Below are positions 37,114-46,216 of a DNA stretch of 64,000 nt, in pieces (position 1 is the stretch's first letter; every line of letters begins with the position of its first letter). The DNA comes from Ktedonosporobacter rubrisoli (GTDB lineage Bacteria > Chloroflexota > Ktedonobacteria > Ktedonobacterales > Ktedonobacteraceae): contig NZ_CP035758.1 of NCBI RefSeq assembly GCF_004208415.1, positions 7,006,001 to 7,070,000 of the forward strand, given 5' to 3'. The translations under genes and the position numbers were made by a program. Under the pieces are notes generated by a model that saw only the letters and a list, made by a program, of their open reading frames with translations, did not search any database and was not told where the DNA came from.

Positions 37114-39189
37114 ATGCCAAGAGAATTCCCACTCGAAAAAACGCGAAATATTGGTATCATCGCTCATATTGATGCCGGTAAGACGACTACTACGGAGCGT
37201 ATCCTCTTCTACACGAAGAAGATTCACCGCATTGGTGAAGTACATGAAGGGGCCGCTACCATGGACTGGATGCCCCAGGAGCAGGAGCGCGGCATTACGA
37301 TTACGTCGGCTGCAACAACTTGTTTCTGGCAGGATCATCGTATCAACATCATTGATACTCCCGGCCACGTAGACTTTACGGCTGAGGTCGAACGATCTCT
37401 ACGTGTCCTCGACGGCGGCGTCGTCGTCTTCGACGCTGTTGCTGGCGTAGAGCCACAGTCCGAGACGGTATGGAAGCAGGCTGACAAATATAACGTCCCT
37501 CGTATCTGTTTTGTAAATAAGATGGATCGCATCGGAGCTGACTTCTGGCGCACTGTCGAGATGATCAAGGAGCGCCTGGGGGCAATACCTCTGCCGATCC
37601 AGATTCCGATAGGTCGCGAAAGTAACTTTAAGGGTTTCATCGATCTCATCGAACAACAGGCGATTATCTTTACCGATGACCTGGGCACAACTTCGGATCG
37701 CACAGAAGTTCCAACGGGTATGGAAGCTGAGTATGAGCAGCATCGTGAAGCGCTGATCGAGCGCATTGCCGAGACCGACGAGGTGCTAACGCTTAAGTAC
37801 CTTGAAGGCGAGGAGATTAGCAAGGAAGAGATCATCACAGCTCTTCGCAAAGCTACTATCTCTGGCGCGCTGGTCCCGGTACTCTGCGGCAGCTCGCTGA
37901 AGAATAAGGGCGTCCAGGCGATGCTCGATGCAGTCATCACCTACCTGCCTTCTCCGTTGGATATCGATCCGCCTACCGGTATTGATCCCGATACCGATCA
38001 GGAGGTCGTGCGCGAAGTTAATGATAGTGCACCTTTCAGTGCGCTGGTCTTTAAAATCGTCTCTGATCCCTTTGTTGGCCGTCTCTCTTACCTGCGCGTC
38101 TATTCGGGCACGCTGTCCAAGGGCGCCTCGATTGAGAATAGCACAAAGGGCAAGACTGAGCGTATTGGCCGTCTACTACGTATGCACGCCAATCACCGCG
38201 AAGATATCGACGAGATCCGAGCGGGAGATATCTGTACGGCAGTAGGTCTGCGCAATACCTTTACTGGTGATACGCTCTGCGATGCGCAAAACCCGATCAT
38301 TCTGGAATCCATAGTCTTCCCAAGACCTGTTATCGATATTGCGGTTGAACCAAAGACACGCGCCGATCAGGACAAGATGGCCATCGCGCTTAATAAGCTG
38401 GCTGAAGAAGACCCGACCTTCCAGACCCGCACCGATCCAGAGAGCGGCCAGACCGTGATCTCCGGTATGGGCGAGCTGCAGTTGGAGGTTATCCTTGATC
38501 GCCTCTTCCGCGAATTTAAGGTCGAGGCAAATGTCGGACGTCCGCAGGTAGCCTATCGCGAGACCATTAGCAAACCGGCTCAGGCTCAAGGTAAGCACGT
38601 GCGTCAGACTGGCGGTCATGGCCAGTATGGTGACGTTTGGGTAAAGGCTGAACCCAACGAGCGTGGCAAAGGCTTCGAATTCGTCAATGCTATCGTCGGT
38701 GGCATTGTGCCCAAGGAATATATTAAGCCCGTCGAAAACGGCGTGCGCGAAGCGCTGGAGAATGGTATCGTCGCCGGCTTTCCCATGGTCGATGTGAAAG
38801 TGACCCTCTATGATGGATCATATCACGACGTCGACTCAAGTGAAATGGCCTTTAAGACCGCTGGCTCTCTAGCGATCCGCGAGGCAGCGCGCAAGGCGGC
38901 CCCAATTCTGCTGGAACCTGTGATGCAGGTGGAAGTGACCACTTCAGAAGAATTTTACGGAGATGTTATTGGCGACCTCAACCGTCGTCGTGGAACAATC
39001 CAGGGCGTTGAGAGTCGTGGAACAATGCATGTGGTACGTGCTCATGTCCCCCTGGCTGAGATGTTTGGCTATGTAAGTGACCTCCGTTCTATGACTAGTG
39101 GGCGCGCAAGTTATTCTATGGAGCTCTCGCACTACGAACCAGTGCCAAGGAATGTTGCCGAAGAAATTATTGCTAAGTCCAACCGGTAA
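37114..39189 (+). CDS. fusA: Elongation factor G
   Basis: EF-G is the GTPase that drives translocation of tRNA and mRNA on the ribosome. The 691 residues have the usual five domains: G domain with P-loop AHIDAGKTTTTER, DTPGHVDF and NKMD, then domains II-V. The stretch QTGGHGQYGDVWVKAEP is the domain IV signature. The gene keeps the standard str operon order rpsL-rpsG-fusA-tuf. Confidence 0.98.
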   Translation: MPREFPLEKTRNIGIIAHIDAGKTTTTERILFYTKKIHRIGEVHEGAATMDWMPQEQERGITITSAATTCFWQDHRINIIDTPGHVDFTAEVERSLRVLDGGVVVFDAVAGVEPQSETVWKQADKYNVPRICFVNKMDRIGADFWRTVEMIKERLGAIPLPIQIPIGRESNFKGFIDLIEQQAIIFTDDLGTTSDRTEVPTGMEAEYEQHREALIERIAETDEVLTLKYLEGEEISKEEIITALRKATISGALVPVLCGSSLKNKGVQAMLDAVITYLPSPLDIDPPTGIDPDTDQEVVREVNDSAPFSALVFKIVSDPFVGRLSYLRVYSGTLSKGASIENSTKGKTERIGRLLRMHANHREDIDEIRAGDICTAVGLRNTFTGDTLCDAQNPIILESIVFPRPVIDIAVEPKTRADQDKMAIALNKLAEEDPTFQTRTDPESGQTVISGMGELQLEVILDRLFREFKVEANVGRPQVAYRETISKPAQAQGKHVRQTGGHGQYGDVWVKAEPNERGKGFEFVNAIVGGIVPKEYIKPVENGVREALENGIVAGFPMVDVKVTLYDGSYHDVDSSEMAFKTAGSLAIREAARKAAPILLEPVMQVEVTTSEEFYGDVIGDLNRRRGTIQGVESRGTMHVVRAHVPLAEMFGYVSDLRSMTSGRASYSMELSHYEPVPRNVAEEIIAKSNR

Positions 39190-39212
39190 GGCACAATTGC
39201 GAGTTATAATGA

Positions 39213-39239
39213 CTGGGAGCTGACAGTTCTACCTCCCAG
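39213..39239 (+). repeat. Hairpin between fusA and tuf
   Basis: CTGGGAG (39213-39219) pairs with CTCCCAG (39233-39239) shortly after the fusA stop, directly behind a TATAAT (39205-39210) that lacks a good -35 box. There is no T-run. The rest of the 276-nt gap before tuf holds no gene. Confidence 0.5.
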
Positions 39240-39465
39240 CATTCTGAAACCGATTATATCCGGGAGATCTGCACTCTTCCCTACAAGATCTTCCTGGTTG
39301 CTTTTATACTGCTTTTACGTTTACATGGGCTCGGTGCCGAATTCAGGGAACAGGCCTCCCGAGCAACCCAGCTGTGGCTAGAGCGAATAGCCCGACAGCT
39401 ATGTGTCATTCTGCATCCACTGCAGAGTACGCAGCAGAGAAAGAAATAAACTAAAGAGGAAACAA

Positions 39466-40671
39466 ATGGCTAAGAAGAAGTTCGAGCGGACAAAACCGCA
39501 TGTGAACGTGGGAACCATTGGACACATTGACCACGGCAAGACGACCCTGACGGCGGCTATCACCAAGGTGCTAGCTTCTGCTCAGCTTGCCAAATATGCC
39601 GCCTTCGACAGCATCGACAAGGCGCCTGAAGAGCGCGAGCGTGGCATCACCATCGCCATCGCGCACCTGGAATACGAGACCGAGAAACGCCACTATGCCC
39701 ACGTGGACTGCCCCGGACACGCCGACTACATCAAGAATATGATCACCGGCGCCGCCCAGATGGATGGCGCGATCCTGGTCGTGAGCGCTCCTGATGGCCC
39801 CATGCCTCAGACCCGCGAGCACATCCTGCTCGCTCACCAGGTCAACGTCCCGGCCATGGTCGTCTTCCTCAACAAAGTCGACATGCTCGAAGACGAAGAG
39901 TTGCTCGAACTCGTCGAGCTGGAAGTGCGCGAACTGCTCTCCAAGAACAGCTTCCCCGGCGATGATGTCCCCGTCGTTCGTGGCTCCGCCCTCAAAGCTC
40001 TTGAAAGCAAAGGCGATCTCTCGCGCAACGATCCTGCCGCCAAGTGCATCTGGGAGCTCATGGATCAGGTGGATAGCTACATCCCCACTCCTGAGCGTCC
40101 TCTTGACAAGCCCTTCCTCATGCCCGTCGAAGACGTCTTCGGCATTAAGGGACGCGGCACCGTGGCCACTGGTCGTATCGAGCGTGGCAGCGTCAAGACT
40201 GGTGAGAACGTCGAGATCGTGGGCATGAAAGAAGAGAGCCGCACCGTCGTGGTCACTGGCGTCGAGATGTTCCAGAAGACCCTTGACGAAGGCCTTGCCG
40301 GCGACAACGTGGGCTGTCTGCTCCGTGGGGTTGAGCGCACCGACATCGAGCGTGGGCAGGTGCTTGCCAAGCCCGGCTCCATCAAGCCGCACAAGACCTT
40401 CCTGGCGCAGGTCTACGTGCTCTCCAAGGAAGAGGGAGGCCGACATACCCCCTTCTTCAACGGCTATCGCCCCCAGTTCTATGTGCGCACCACTGACGTC
40501 ACCGGCGCCATTAAGCTGCCCGAAGGCGTCGAGATGGTCATGCCGGGCGACAATATCGAGATGACCGTCGAGCTGATCCAGCCTGTCGCCATGGAAGAAG
40601 GCGTCTCCTTCGCCATCCGTGAAGGTGGCCGCACCGTTGGCGCTGGTGTCTGCACCAAGGTCATAGCATAA
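39466..40671 (+). CDS. tuf: Elongation factor Tu
   Basis: EF-Tu delivers aminoacyl-tRNA to the ribosome. The 401 residues start at the ATG behind TAAAGAGG; an earlier in-frame ATG adds 21 unrelated residues. G motifs GHIDHGKTTL, DCPGHADY and NKVD are intact, with domains II and III complete to GAGVCTKVIA. Codons are strongly biased to C- and G-ending forms, as in highly expressed genes. Confidence 0.98.
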   Translation: MAKKKFERTKPHVNVGTIGHIDHGKTTLTAAITKVLASAQLAKYAAFDSIDKAPEERERGITIAIAHLEYETEKRHYAHVDCPGHADYIKNMITGAAQMDGAILVVSAPDGPMPQTREHILLAHQVNVPAMVVFLNKVDMLEDEELLELVELEVRELLSKNSFPGDDVPVVRGSALKALESKGDLSRNDPAAKCIWELMDQVDSYIPTPERPLDKPFLMPVEDVFGIKGRGTVATGRIERGSVKTGENVEIVGMKEESRTVVVTGVEMFQKTLDEGLAGDNVGCLLRGVERTDIERGQVLAKPGSIKPHKTFLAQVYVLSKEEGGRHTPFFNGYRPQFYVRTTDVTGAIKLPEGVEMVMPGDNIEMTVELIQPVAMEEGVSFAIREGGRTVGAGVCTKVIA

Positions 40672-40676
40672 AATAA

Positions 40677-40711
40677 ATGGGGCCAAGACCCTTCAAGAGT
40701 CCTGGCCCCAT
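40677..40711 (+). repeat. GC-rich hairpin between tuf and rpsJ
   Basis: ATGGGGCCA (40677-40685) pairs perfectly with TGGCCCCAT (40703-40711), and inner GAC/GTC pairs extend the stem. It starts 6 nt after the tuf stop and has no T-run. It could set transcript ends between tuf and the S10 operon or impede read-through. Confidence 0.65.
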
Positions 40712-40730
40712 CCTATATCAGGAGAAAGAT

Positions 40731-41048
40731 ATGGCTACGGGAACGAAACAGCGCATTCGTATTCGCCTTAAGGCTTATGATCATCGAATCCTCGATCAGT
40801 CGGCAATGAAGATTGTTGATACTGCACAACAAACGGGGGCACGCATCTCAGGGCCGGTGCCTCTGCCTACAGAGATCGACAAGTACACAGTTATGCGATC
40901 AACGTTTGTTGACAAAGATGCACGTGAACAGTTTGAGATTCGTACACATAAACGCCTGATTGACATCATTGATCCGACGAACAAAACTGTTGAGGCTTTA
41001 ACACGTTTGAATCTACCTGCAGGCGTAGATATCGAGATCAAACTGTAA
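40731..41048 (+). CDS. rpsJ: Ribosomal protein S10
   Basis: S10 is a head protein of the 30S subunit and, as NusE, an antitermination factor. The 105 residues start at the ATG behind CAGGAGAAAG. The family core RIRLKAYDHRILDQSAMKIV and TVMRSTFVDKDAREQFEIR are present. It opens the S10 gene order. Confidence 0.97.
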   Translation: MATGTKQRIRIRLKAYDHRILDQSAMKIVDTAQQTGARISGPVPLPTEIDKYTVMRSTFVDKDAREQFEIRTHKRLIDIIDPTNKTVEALTRLNLPAGVDIEIKL

Positions 41049-41168
41049 GGGCCGGACGGTAATACTGCGGAACCTGCAGAGAAGAAATTACTATCTTACA
41101 TCCAGTAAAGTGCCTGGCACGAGATCCTTTTGTGCTATTTTCCTGGATGCGTAGAGAGGTTATGAGAT

Positions 41169-41975
41169 ATGCTAAATGCATTACTGGGCAGGAAGATCGG
41201 CATGACCCAGGTGTTTGGCCCTAACGGAACCGTCATTCCAGTCACCGTGATAGAAGCCGGCCCCTGTGTCGTGACACAGATCAAGACTGTTGCACGCGAC
41301 GGTTATGAAGCCGTCCAGATTGGTTTTGAGCAGACAACAACTAAGAATGTTGCGCGTCCCGAATTGGGACATTTAGGTCATCGCTTACCCTTATTGAAGG
41401 CTCAACGCAAGCGCTTACAAACGCATCAACAAGAACAGCGCAGCGCCAAAAATGAAGGCGCCGAGGCAAGCGAGCAGCCTGAGAAACTTGACAAACAGAT
41501 TCAGAAGCTATTGAAGGTGCAGGAGAACCGTCAGCGCCGACCAGGGCCCGAGCTGGGACCCTTCAAAGTGCTGCGCGAAGTAGGACTGCAGGCGGGCCCC
41601 GAAACAGAGCAAGTGGAACTGGGCTCGCTCATCGATGCAAGCATTTTTAAGAACGGCGAGTCGGTTGACATTATTGGAACCTCCAAAGGTAAAGGGTTCC
41701 AGGGTGGAGTCAAGCGCCATGGCTTTGGTGGAGGCCCCAAGACTCATGGTCAGTCAGACCGCACACGAGCCCCCGGCTCCATTGGTTCTGGAACGACCCC
41801 CGGACGCGTTTTGAAGGGGACACGCATGGCCGGCCAAATGGGTAATGTGCGCGTGACGGCCAAGAAACTGCAAGTGATTCAAGCTGATCCTGAGCGCAAT
41901 CTGCTGGTGGTTAAGGGTTCGGTGCCTGGTGCCAATGGCGGCTTGCTCATGATTAAGAAGCATGTGATGAGGTAA
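41169..41975 (+). CDS. rplC: Ribosomal protein L3 with charged insertion
   Basis: L3 nucleates 50S assembly near the peptidyl transferase centre. It has 268 residues where about 210 is usual. The N-terminal barrel (LLGRKIGMTQVF) and the central loop (KGKGFQGGVKRHGFGGGPKTH) are normal. Residues about 72-130 are a Gln/Lys/Glu-rich, probably helical insertion. The start follows AGAGAGG. The gap of 120 nt after rpsJ is long for this operon. Confidence 0.97.
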   Translation: MLNALLGRKIGMTQVFGPNGTVIPVTVIEAGPCVVTQIKTVARDGYEAVQIGFEQTTTKNVARPELGHLGHRLPLLKAQRKRLQTHQQEQRSAKNEGAEASEQPEKLDKQIQKLLKVQENRQRRPGPELGPFKVLREVGLQAGPETEQVELGSLIDASIFKNGESVDIIGTSKGKGFQGGVKRHGFGGGPKTHGQSDRTRAPGSIGSGTTPGRVLKGTRMAGQMGNVRVTAKKLQVIQADPERNLLVVKGSVPGANGGLLMIKKHVMR

Positions 41976-41980
41976 CCGAA

Positions 41981-42679
41981 ATGCCCTCGACTACAGTGTA
42001 CAACATGGCCGGAGAGGCCGTAGATAAGCTCGAACTGAGCGAGCAGGTGTTCGGAGTCACCCCCAATGTGGCGGTTCTCCACCAGGTAGTGACAGCTCAA
42101 CTGGTGAATCGCCGGCAGGGTAATGCTTCAACCAAGACTCGTAGCGAAGTCTCGGGCGGCAACAAGAAGCCATATAAGCAGAAGGGGACTGGCCGTGCTC
42201 GTCAGGGTAGCACGCGCGCTCCTCAGTTTCGCCACGGTGGTACTGTATTTGGTCCAAGGCCGCATCCATACCATCATGACGTACCCAAAAAGATGCGCCG
42301 TTTAGCAATTCGCTCGGCACTCTCAGACAAGGTTGCTAACGAGAGCCTGATCGTGGTCAAAGACCTCTCATTAGAGAGCCCGCGTACCAAGGACATGCTC
42401 AACCTTCTGAGCAAACTGCCCAGCCATCAGGGCAAGCGCGTTCTGATGATGTTGCCCCAGCGCGATGAAAATGTAGTATTGTCAACTCGCAACATCCCGA
42501 TGGCCAAAGTGCAGCATGTATCTTCAATTAACGTCGTCGAGCTGCTCAAGCATGACTATGTGGTTATGCCACTCGACACAATACGTTGGATTGAGATGGT
42601 GTTTGGCGAGGGCCTGAGCGCAGAGGAGGCAAGCCACAAGATCGCCGGTGAGGTTGCTGCTGCCGAGAGCGAAGCATAG
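41981..42679 (+). CDS. rplD: Ribosomal protein L4
   Basis: L4 binds 23S rRNA and lines the exit tunnel. The 232 residues contain the tunnel loop region with KPYKQKGTGRARQGSTRAPQ and the globular domain. It lies 5 nt after rplC. In enterobacteria L4 also represses its own operon; no such leader is evident here. Confidence 0.97.
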   Translation: MPSTTVYNMAGEAVDKLELSEQVFGVTPNVAVLHQVVTAQLVNRRQGNASTKTRSEVSGGNKKPYKQKGTGRARQGSTRAPQFRHGGTVFGPRPHPYHHDVPKKMRRLAIRSALSDKVANESLIVVKDLSLESPRTKDMLNLLSKLPSHQGKRVLMMLPQRDENVVLSTRNIPMAKVQHVSSINVVELLKHDYVVMPLDTIRWIEMVFGEGLSAEEASHKIAGEVAAAESEA

Positions 42680-42696
42680 GCGAGGAGGAGAACACA

Positions 42697-42993
42697 GTGG
42701 AGATCACGGAAGTACTGCGCCAGGGTATCATCACCGAGAAATCGGTGAAGCTGCAAGAGCAGAATAAATACACCTTTAAAGTGGCGTTGGACGCAAACAA
42801 GATTGACGTACGCCGTGCAGTCGAAACTATCTTCGGCGTTAAGGTAGTCTCAGTGAATATTGTACGTTTGCCGGGTAAGCCAAAAATGATCCGGCGACGA
42901 GGCGCGGCTCCTCGACCTGTAGAGGCTCGCGAGTGGAAAAAGGCGATTGTCACCCTGCGCGAAGGACAGACAATCGATGCATTGAAGGCGTAA
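42697..42993 (+). CDS. rplW: Ribosomal protein L23
   Basis: L23 lies at the tunnel exit, where SRP and trigger factor dock. The 98 residues start at a GTG behind GCGAGGAGG. ITEKSVKLQEQNKYTFKVA and the central basic loop GKPKMIRRRGAAPRPVE match the family. Confidence 0.96.
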   Translation: MEITEVLRQGIITEKSVKLQEQNKYTFKVALDANKIDVRRAVETIFGVKVVSVNIVRLPGKPKMIRRRGAAPRPVEAREWKKAIVTLREGQTIDALKA

Positions 42994-43005
42994 GGGATTT
43001 GAGAG

Positions 43006-43845
43006 ATGCCAATTAGACAGTACCGACCAACATCTCCCGGGCGTCGAGGCATGTCTGTCTCGACTTTCGAGGAGATCACGAAGACGAAGCCAGAGAAGTC
43101 TCTGACCGTCAAGCTTACAAAGAAGGCTGGTCGTAACAACCAGGGTAAGATCACTACGCGGCATCGCGGGGGCGGCGCAAAGCGCGCCTATCGTTTGATT
43201 GATTTTAAGCGTAACAAGCTGGGCGTTCCAGCCAAGGTTGCCGCGATTGAATACGATCCAAATCGCTCGGCTCGTATTGCCCTTCTGCACTATGTAGACG
43301 GCGAGAAGCGCTACATCATCGCTCCACTCGGTCTGAAGGTGGGCGATCGCATTATGGCCGGACCCGAGGCCGATATCAAAGTGGGTAATGCGCTGCCGTT
43401 GAAGAATATTCCGACCGGTACAACCATTCATAACATCGAACTGGAGCGCGGACGCGGCGGCCAGATGGTACGCGGAGCCGGTGTAGGTGCCCAGCTGATG
43501 GCTAAAGAAGGCGATTATGCCTTGATTCGCCTGCCCTCAGGTGAGCAGCGCAACGTCCATATCTTATGCATGGCCACGATTGGCCAGGTTGGCAATATCG
43601 ATCATGAGAACCGCAGTATCGGTAAAGCGGGTCGTGCGCGCCATATGGGCCGCCGTCCTACGGTACGTGGCTCTGTTATGAATCCTCGTGACCATCCTCA
43701 TGGCGGTGGTGAGGGTCGCGCACCCATCGGCGGACAGCCACAGACTCCCTGGGGCAAGCCGGCACTGGGTTACAAGACTCGCAGAAATAAGAGGACTGAT
43801 CGCTTCATTGTCAGACGACGCAATGCAGGCAGAAGGAGAAAGTAA
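43006..43845 (+). CDS. rplB: Ribosomal protein L2
   Basis: L2 helps join the subunits and shape the peptidyl transferase centre. The 279 residues are standard length. The C-terminal signature GRRPTVRGSVMNPRDHPHGG, with the conserved His, is intact. Its TAA overlaps the ATG of rpsS by one base. Confidence 0.98.
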   Translation: MPIRQYRPTSPGRRGMSVSTFEEITKTKPEKSLTVKLTKKAGRNNQGKITTRHRGGGAKRAYRLIDFKRNKLGVPAKVAAIEYDPNRSARIALLHYVDGEKRYIIAPLGLKVGDRIMAGPEADIKVGNALPLKNIPTGTTIHNIELERGRGGQMVRGAGVGAQLMAKEGDYALIRLPSGEQRNVHILCMATIGQVGNIDHENRSIGKAGRARHMGRRPTVRGSVMNPRDHPHGGGEGRAPIGGQPQTPWGKPALGYKTRRNKRTDRFIVRRRNAGRRRK

Positions 43846-44132
43846 TGTCGCGCTCAAGAAAAAAAGGGCCATACATTCATGAGTCGCTCAGGAAAAAAGT
43901 GCTGGGCATGCGGCGCAGCGGTGAGCGTCGTCTCATTAAAACCTGGTCGCGCGCTTCAATGATCTTCCCCGAGATGGTGGGCATGACGATTGGTGTCCAC
44001 AATGGGAAGACCCATGTACCCATCTACATTACTGAGAACATGGTGGGTCATAAGTTAGGTGAGTTTGCCCCCACTCGGCACTTCCGTGGTCATGCCGGTG
44101 GTAAGAATGAAAAGACCACTTCGGTGAGGTAG
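43845..44132 (+). CDS. rpsS: Ribosomal protein S19
   Basis: S19 is in the 30S head next to S13 and contacts the A-site tRNA. The 95 residues show the family signature TRHFRGHAGGKNEKT near the C-terminus. The start overlaps the rplB stop (TAATG), which indicates translational coupling. Confidence 0.97.
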   Translation: MSRSRKKGPYIHESLRKKVLGMRRSGERRLIKTWSRASMIFPEMVGMTIGVHNGKTHVPIYITENMVGHKLGEFAPTRHFRGHAGGKNEKTTSVR

Positions 44133-44134
44133 TT

Positions 44135-44485
44135 ATGCAAGTCAGGGCTATTGCAAAAAATATCGGCGTTTCGCCGCGTAAGATGCGCCTTGTCACCAAC
44201 GCGGTAAAGGGACTTCGGGTAAATGAGGCTCTGGCTGTTCTTCAGTTCTTGCCTCAGGCCGGCGCTACTCCTGTTCGCAAGGTGGTGGCCTCAGCTTCAG
44301 CAAACGCGGAGAATAACTATAATCTCAATCCGGATGACCTGTATATTCTCAATATTGTGGCGGATGACTCGTTTCGGATTAAGCGTGTAAAGCCGCGCTC
44401 CCATGGCCGTGCAGCTCGTATTTTGCGCCGCTTCTGCCATGTGACAGTGGTTGTTTCAGATGATCCGGCTGACGCGGGCCGCTAA
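44135..44485 (+). CDS. rplV: Ribosomal protein L22
   Basis: L22 lines the exit tunnel with its long beta-hairpin. The 116 residues contain GVSPRKMRLVTNAVKGLRV and the hairpin region RIKRVKPRSHGRAARILRR, where macrolide-resistance changes are found in other bacteria. It starts 2 nt after rpsS. Confidence 0.97.
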   Translation: MQVRAIAKNIGVSPRKMRLVTNAVKGLRVNEALAVLQFLPQAGATPVRKVVASASANAENNYNLNPDDLYILNIVADDSFRIKRVKPRSHGRAARILRRFCHVTVVVSDDPADAGR

Positions 44486-44506
44486 ACGCGAAGAAGGAGT
44501 ACACTT

Positions 44507-45577
44507 TTGGGACATAAAGTGCATCCCACAGGTTTCAGGCTCGGCGTCATCAAGGACTGGCAGTCTCGCTGGTTTGCCGAGCGGGAATACAAAGATATCC
44601 TGGCCGAGGATTTTCTGGTTCGCCAGGTTATTAATAAAGAACTTGCCAACGCAGCAGTGTCGCGCATCGAGATCGAGCGCGCGGCCGCCAACCAGGTCCT
44701 GGTAACCATCCATACGGCCAAGCCTGGAATTGTCATCGGCAAGAGCGGCGAAAAGGTTGAGCGCCTCAAGGCCACGCTTGAAAACAAGACCAAGAAGCGT
44801 GTGCGCATTGAGATTAAAGAGCTGCGCCAGCCTGAGCTTGACGCCACCCTGGTGGGACGCAGCATCGCCGAGCAGTTGGAGAAGCGCGTCTCGTTCCGCC
44901 GTGCCATGAAGCAGGCAGTTCAGAAGTCGATGCGCGCTAATGCCAAAGGAATCAAGATCATCGTTGGAGGGCGCCTTGGCGGAGCAGAAATTGCGCGCTC
45001 CGAAAAAGAGGTTGAGGGGAAAGTTCCCCTGCATACCCTGAGAGCTGATATTGATTACGGTCAGACCGAAGCTCATACCACCTTTGGCGTCATAGGTATC
45101 AAAGTCTGGATTTATCGTGGAGAGGTTCTTCCTAGCAAGCGCCGCGAAGGAATCGAGGCCCAGGAGAGCACAGCCCAGCCATCCTTTGCTCCACGCGAAG
45201 GAGGAGAGCGCCGTGGCGATCGTGCCCCACGCGGACGTGGCGATCGTCCCCAGCGCGGCGGTGACCGCCCCCAGCGCGGCGATAGGCCACAACGTGGCGA
45301 GCGTCCCCAGCGCGGCGGCGAGCGTCCTCCACGCGGCGATAGGCCTCAGGGGGAGCGCCCACCACGCGCACAGGGTCAGGGCGGAGATCGTGGTCCACGG
45401 ACCCCACGCGTACAGGGTGAGAGGCCCCCGCGTCAGCAGCAGCCACAGGCTCAGGCAGGACAAACACCTGAGAATACTAGCCCTGCTAATGCACCAACGG
45501 CACAAGTAACGCCGCCAACTCCACCAACCACACCAGCCACAGATGCCGGTAAGTCTGAGGCCACTCAGAGCGAGTAG
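44507..45577 (+). CDS. rpsC: Ribosomal protein S3 with long Arg-Gly-Asp-rich tail
   Basis: S3 forms part of the mRNA entry channel of the 30S subunit. The start is TTG behind AAGAAGGAG, giving GHKVHPTGFRLGV. Residues 1 to about 210 are a normal S3 with a KH domain (GXXG loop IGKSGEKV). Residues about 211-356 form a low-complexity tail: first repeats of the type RGDRPQRGG, then a Pro/Gln/Thr-rich end. Typical S3 has 210-240 residues. The tail is probably disordered and could bind RNA. Confidence 0.97.
   Translation: MGHKVHPTGFRLGVIKDWQSRWFAEREYKDILAEDFLVRQVINKELANAAVSRIEIERAAANQVLVTIHTAKPGIVIGKSGEKVERLKATLENKTKKRVRIEIKELRQPELDATLVGRSIAEQLEKRVSFRRAMKQAVQKSMRANAKGIKIIVGGRLGGAEIARSEKEVEGKVPLHTLRADIDYGQTEAHTTFGVIGIKVWIYRGEVLPSKRREGIEAQESTAQPSFAPREGGERRGDRAPRGRGDRPQRGGDRPQRGDRPQRGERPQRGGERPPRGDRPQGERPPRAQGQGGDRGPRTPRVQGERPPRQQQPQAQAGQTPENTSPANAPTAQVTPPTPPTTPATDAGKSEATQSE
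45212..45430 (+). repeat. Degenerate tandem repeats in the rpsC tail
   Basis: Repeats built around CGTCCCCAGCGCGGCG with units of roughly 18-27 nt encode variants of RGDRPQRGGDRP. Repeat arrays of this kind expand and contract by slippage, so tail length may vary between strains. Confidence 0.75.
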
Positions 45578-45591
45578 AGGAGAGTTAAGCC

Positions 45592-46023
45592 ATGTTGTTG
45601 GCACCGTCACGTACAAAGTATCGGCGACAGCATCGCGGTCGCAATAGAGGAGAGGCCCTGCGCGGTAATGTACTCTCTTTCGGCGAGTTCGGCCTGCAGG
45701 CTCTGGAGTCCTGCTGGCTGGAGGCACGCCAGATTGAGTCGGCTCGTATTGCGCTTACCCGCTATATGAAACGCGGTGGTAAAGTGTGGATTCGAGTCTT
45801 CCCGGATAAGCCGGTAACCGCCAAGCCAGCCGAAACCCGTATGGGTAGCGGTAAGGGCGCCCCTGACCATTGGGTCGCCGTCATTAAACCCGGACGCGTC
45901 ATCTTTGAGATCAGCGGCGTAAGCGAAGAAATCGCCAAGGAAGCTGTGCGCCTGGCAACCCATAAACTGCCAGTCAAAGCCCGCTTTATTACACGAGGGG
46001 AGGCGGAAAGTGTCGAAGCTTAA
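45592..46023 (+). CDS. rplP: Ribosomal protein L16
   Basis: L16 lies near the A site of the 50S subunit. The 143 residues include KYRRQHRGRNRGEALRG and the signature RMGSGKGAPDHWVAVIKPG. The 3' end overlaps rpmC by 14 nt. Confidence 0.97.
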   Translation: MLLAPSRTKYRRQHRGRNRGEALRGNVLSFGEFGLQALESCWLEARQIESARIALTRYMKRGGKVWIRVFPDKPVTAKPAETRMGSGKGAPDHWVAVIKPGRVIFEISGVSEEIAKEAVRLATHKLPVKARFITRGEAESVEA

Positions 46024-46216
46024 GGAACGCCGTAAGCAGATCCAGGAATACACTCTTGGAGAGGCGCAGAAAGAGCTCAAAGAGCTGCGCCTCAAACTGT
46101 TCAACCTTCGCTTGCAGCAACAGCGTGGTGAGGTAAAGAATAACCGCGTGTTTGCGCAGACGCGTAAGGATGTTGCACGGCTGTTGCATCACATAGCCAT
46201 CTTGGAGAGTGAATAA
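46010..46216 (+). CDS. rpmC: Ribosomal protein L29
   Basis: L29 is a two-helix protein at the tunnel exit next to L23. The 68 residues start at a GTG inside the end of rplP, behind GGGGAGGCGG. ELKELRLKLFNLRLQQQRGE is the family core. Its stop overlaps the rpsQ ATG. Confidence 0.95.
   Translation: MSKLKERRKQIQEYTLGEAQKELKELRLKLFNLRLQQQRGEVKNNRVFAQTRKDVARLLHHIAILESE

Noticed and set aside
39571..40686. 371-codon open frame antisense to tuf
   Set aside because: Strong codon bias in tuf leaves the antisense frame open. There is no binding site or recognisable motif.
44456..45727. 423-codon open frame antisense to rpsC
   Set aside because: It is explained by the repetitive GC-rich S3 tail on the other strand. 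The low-complexity product matches nothing known.
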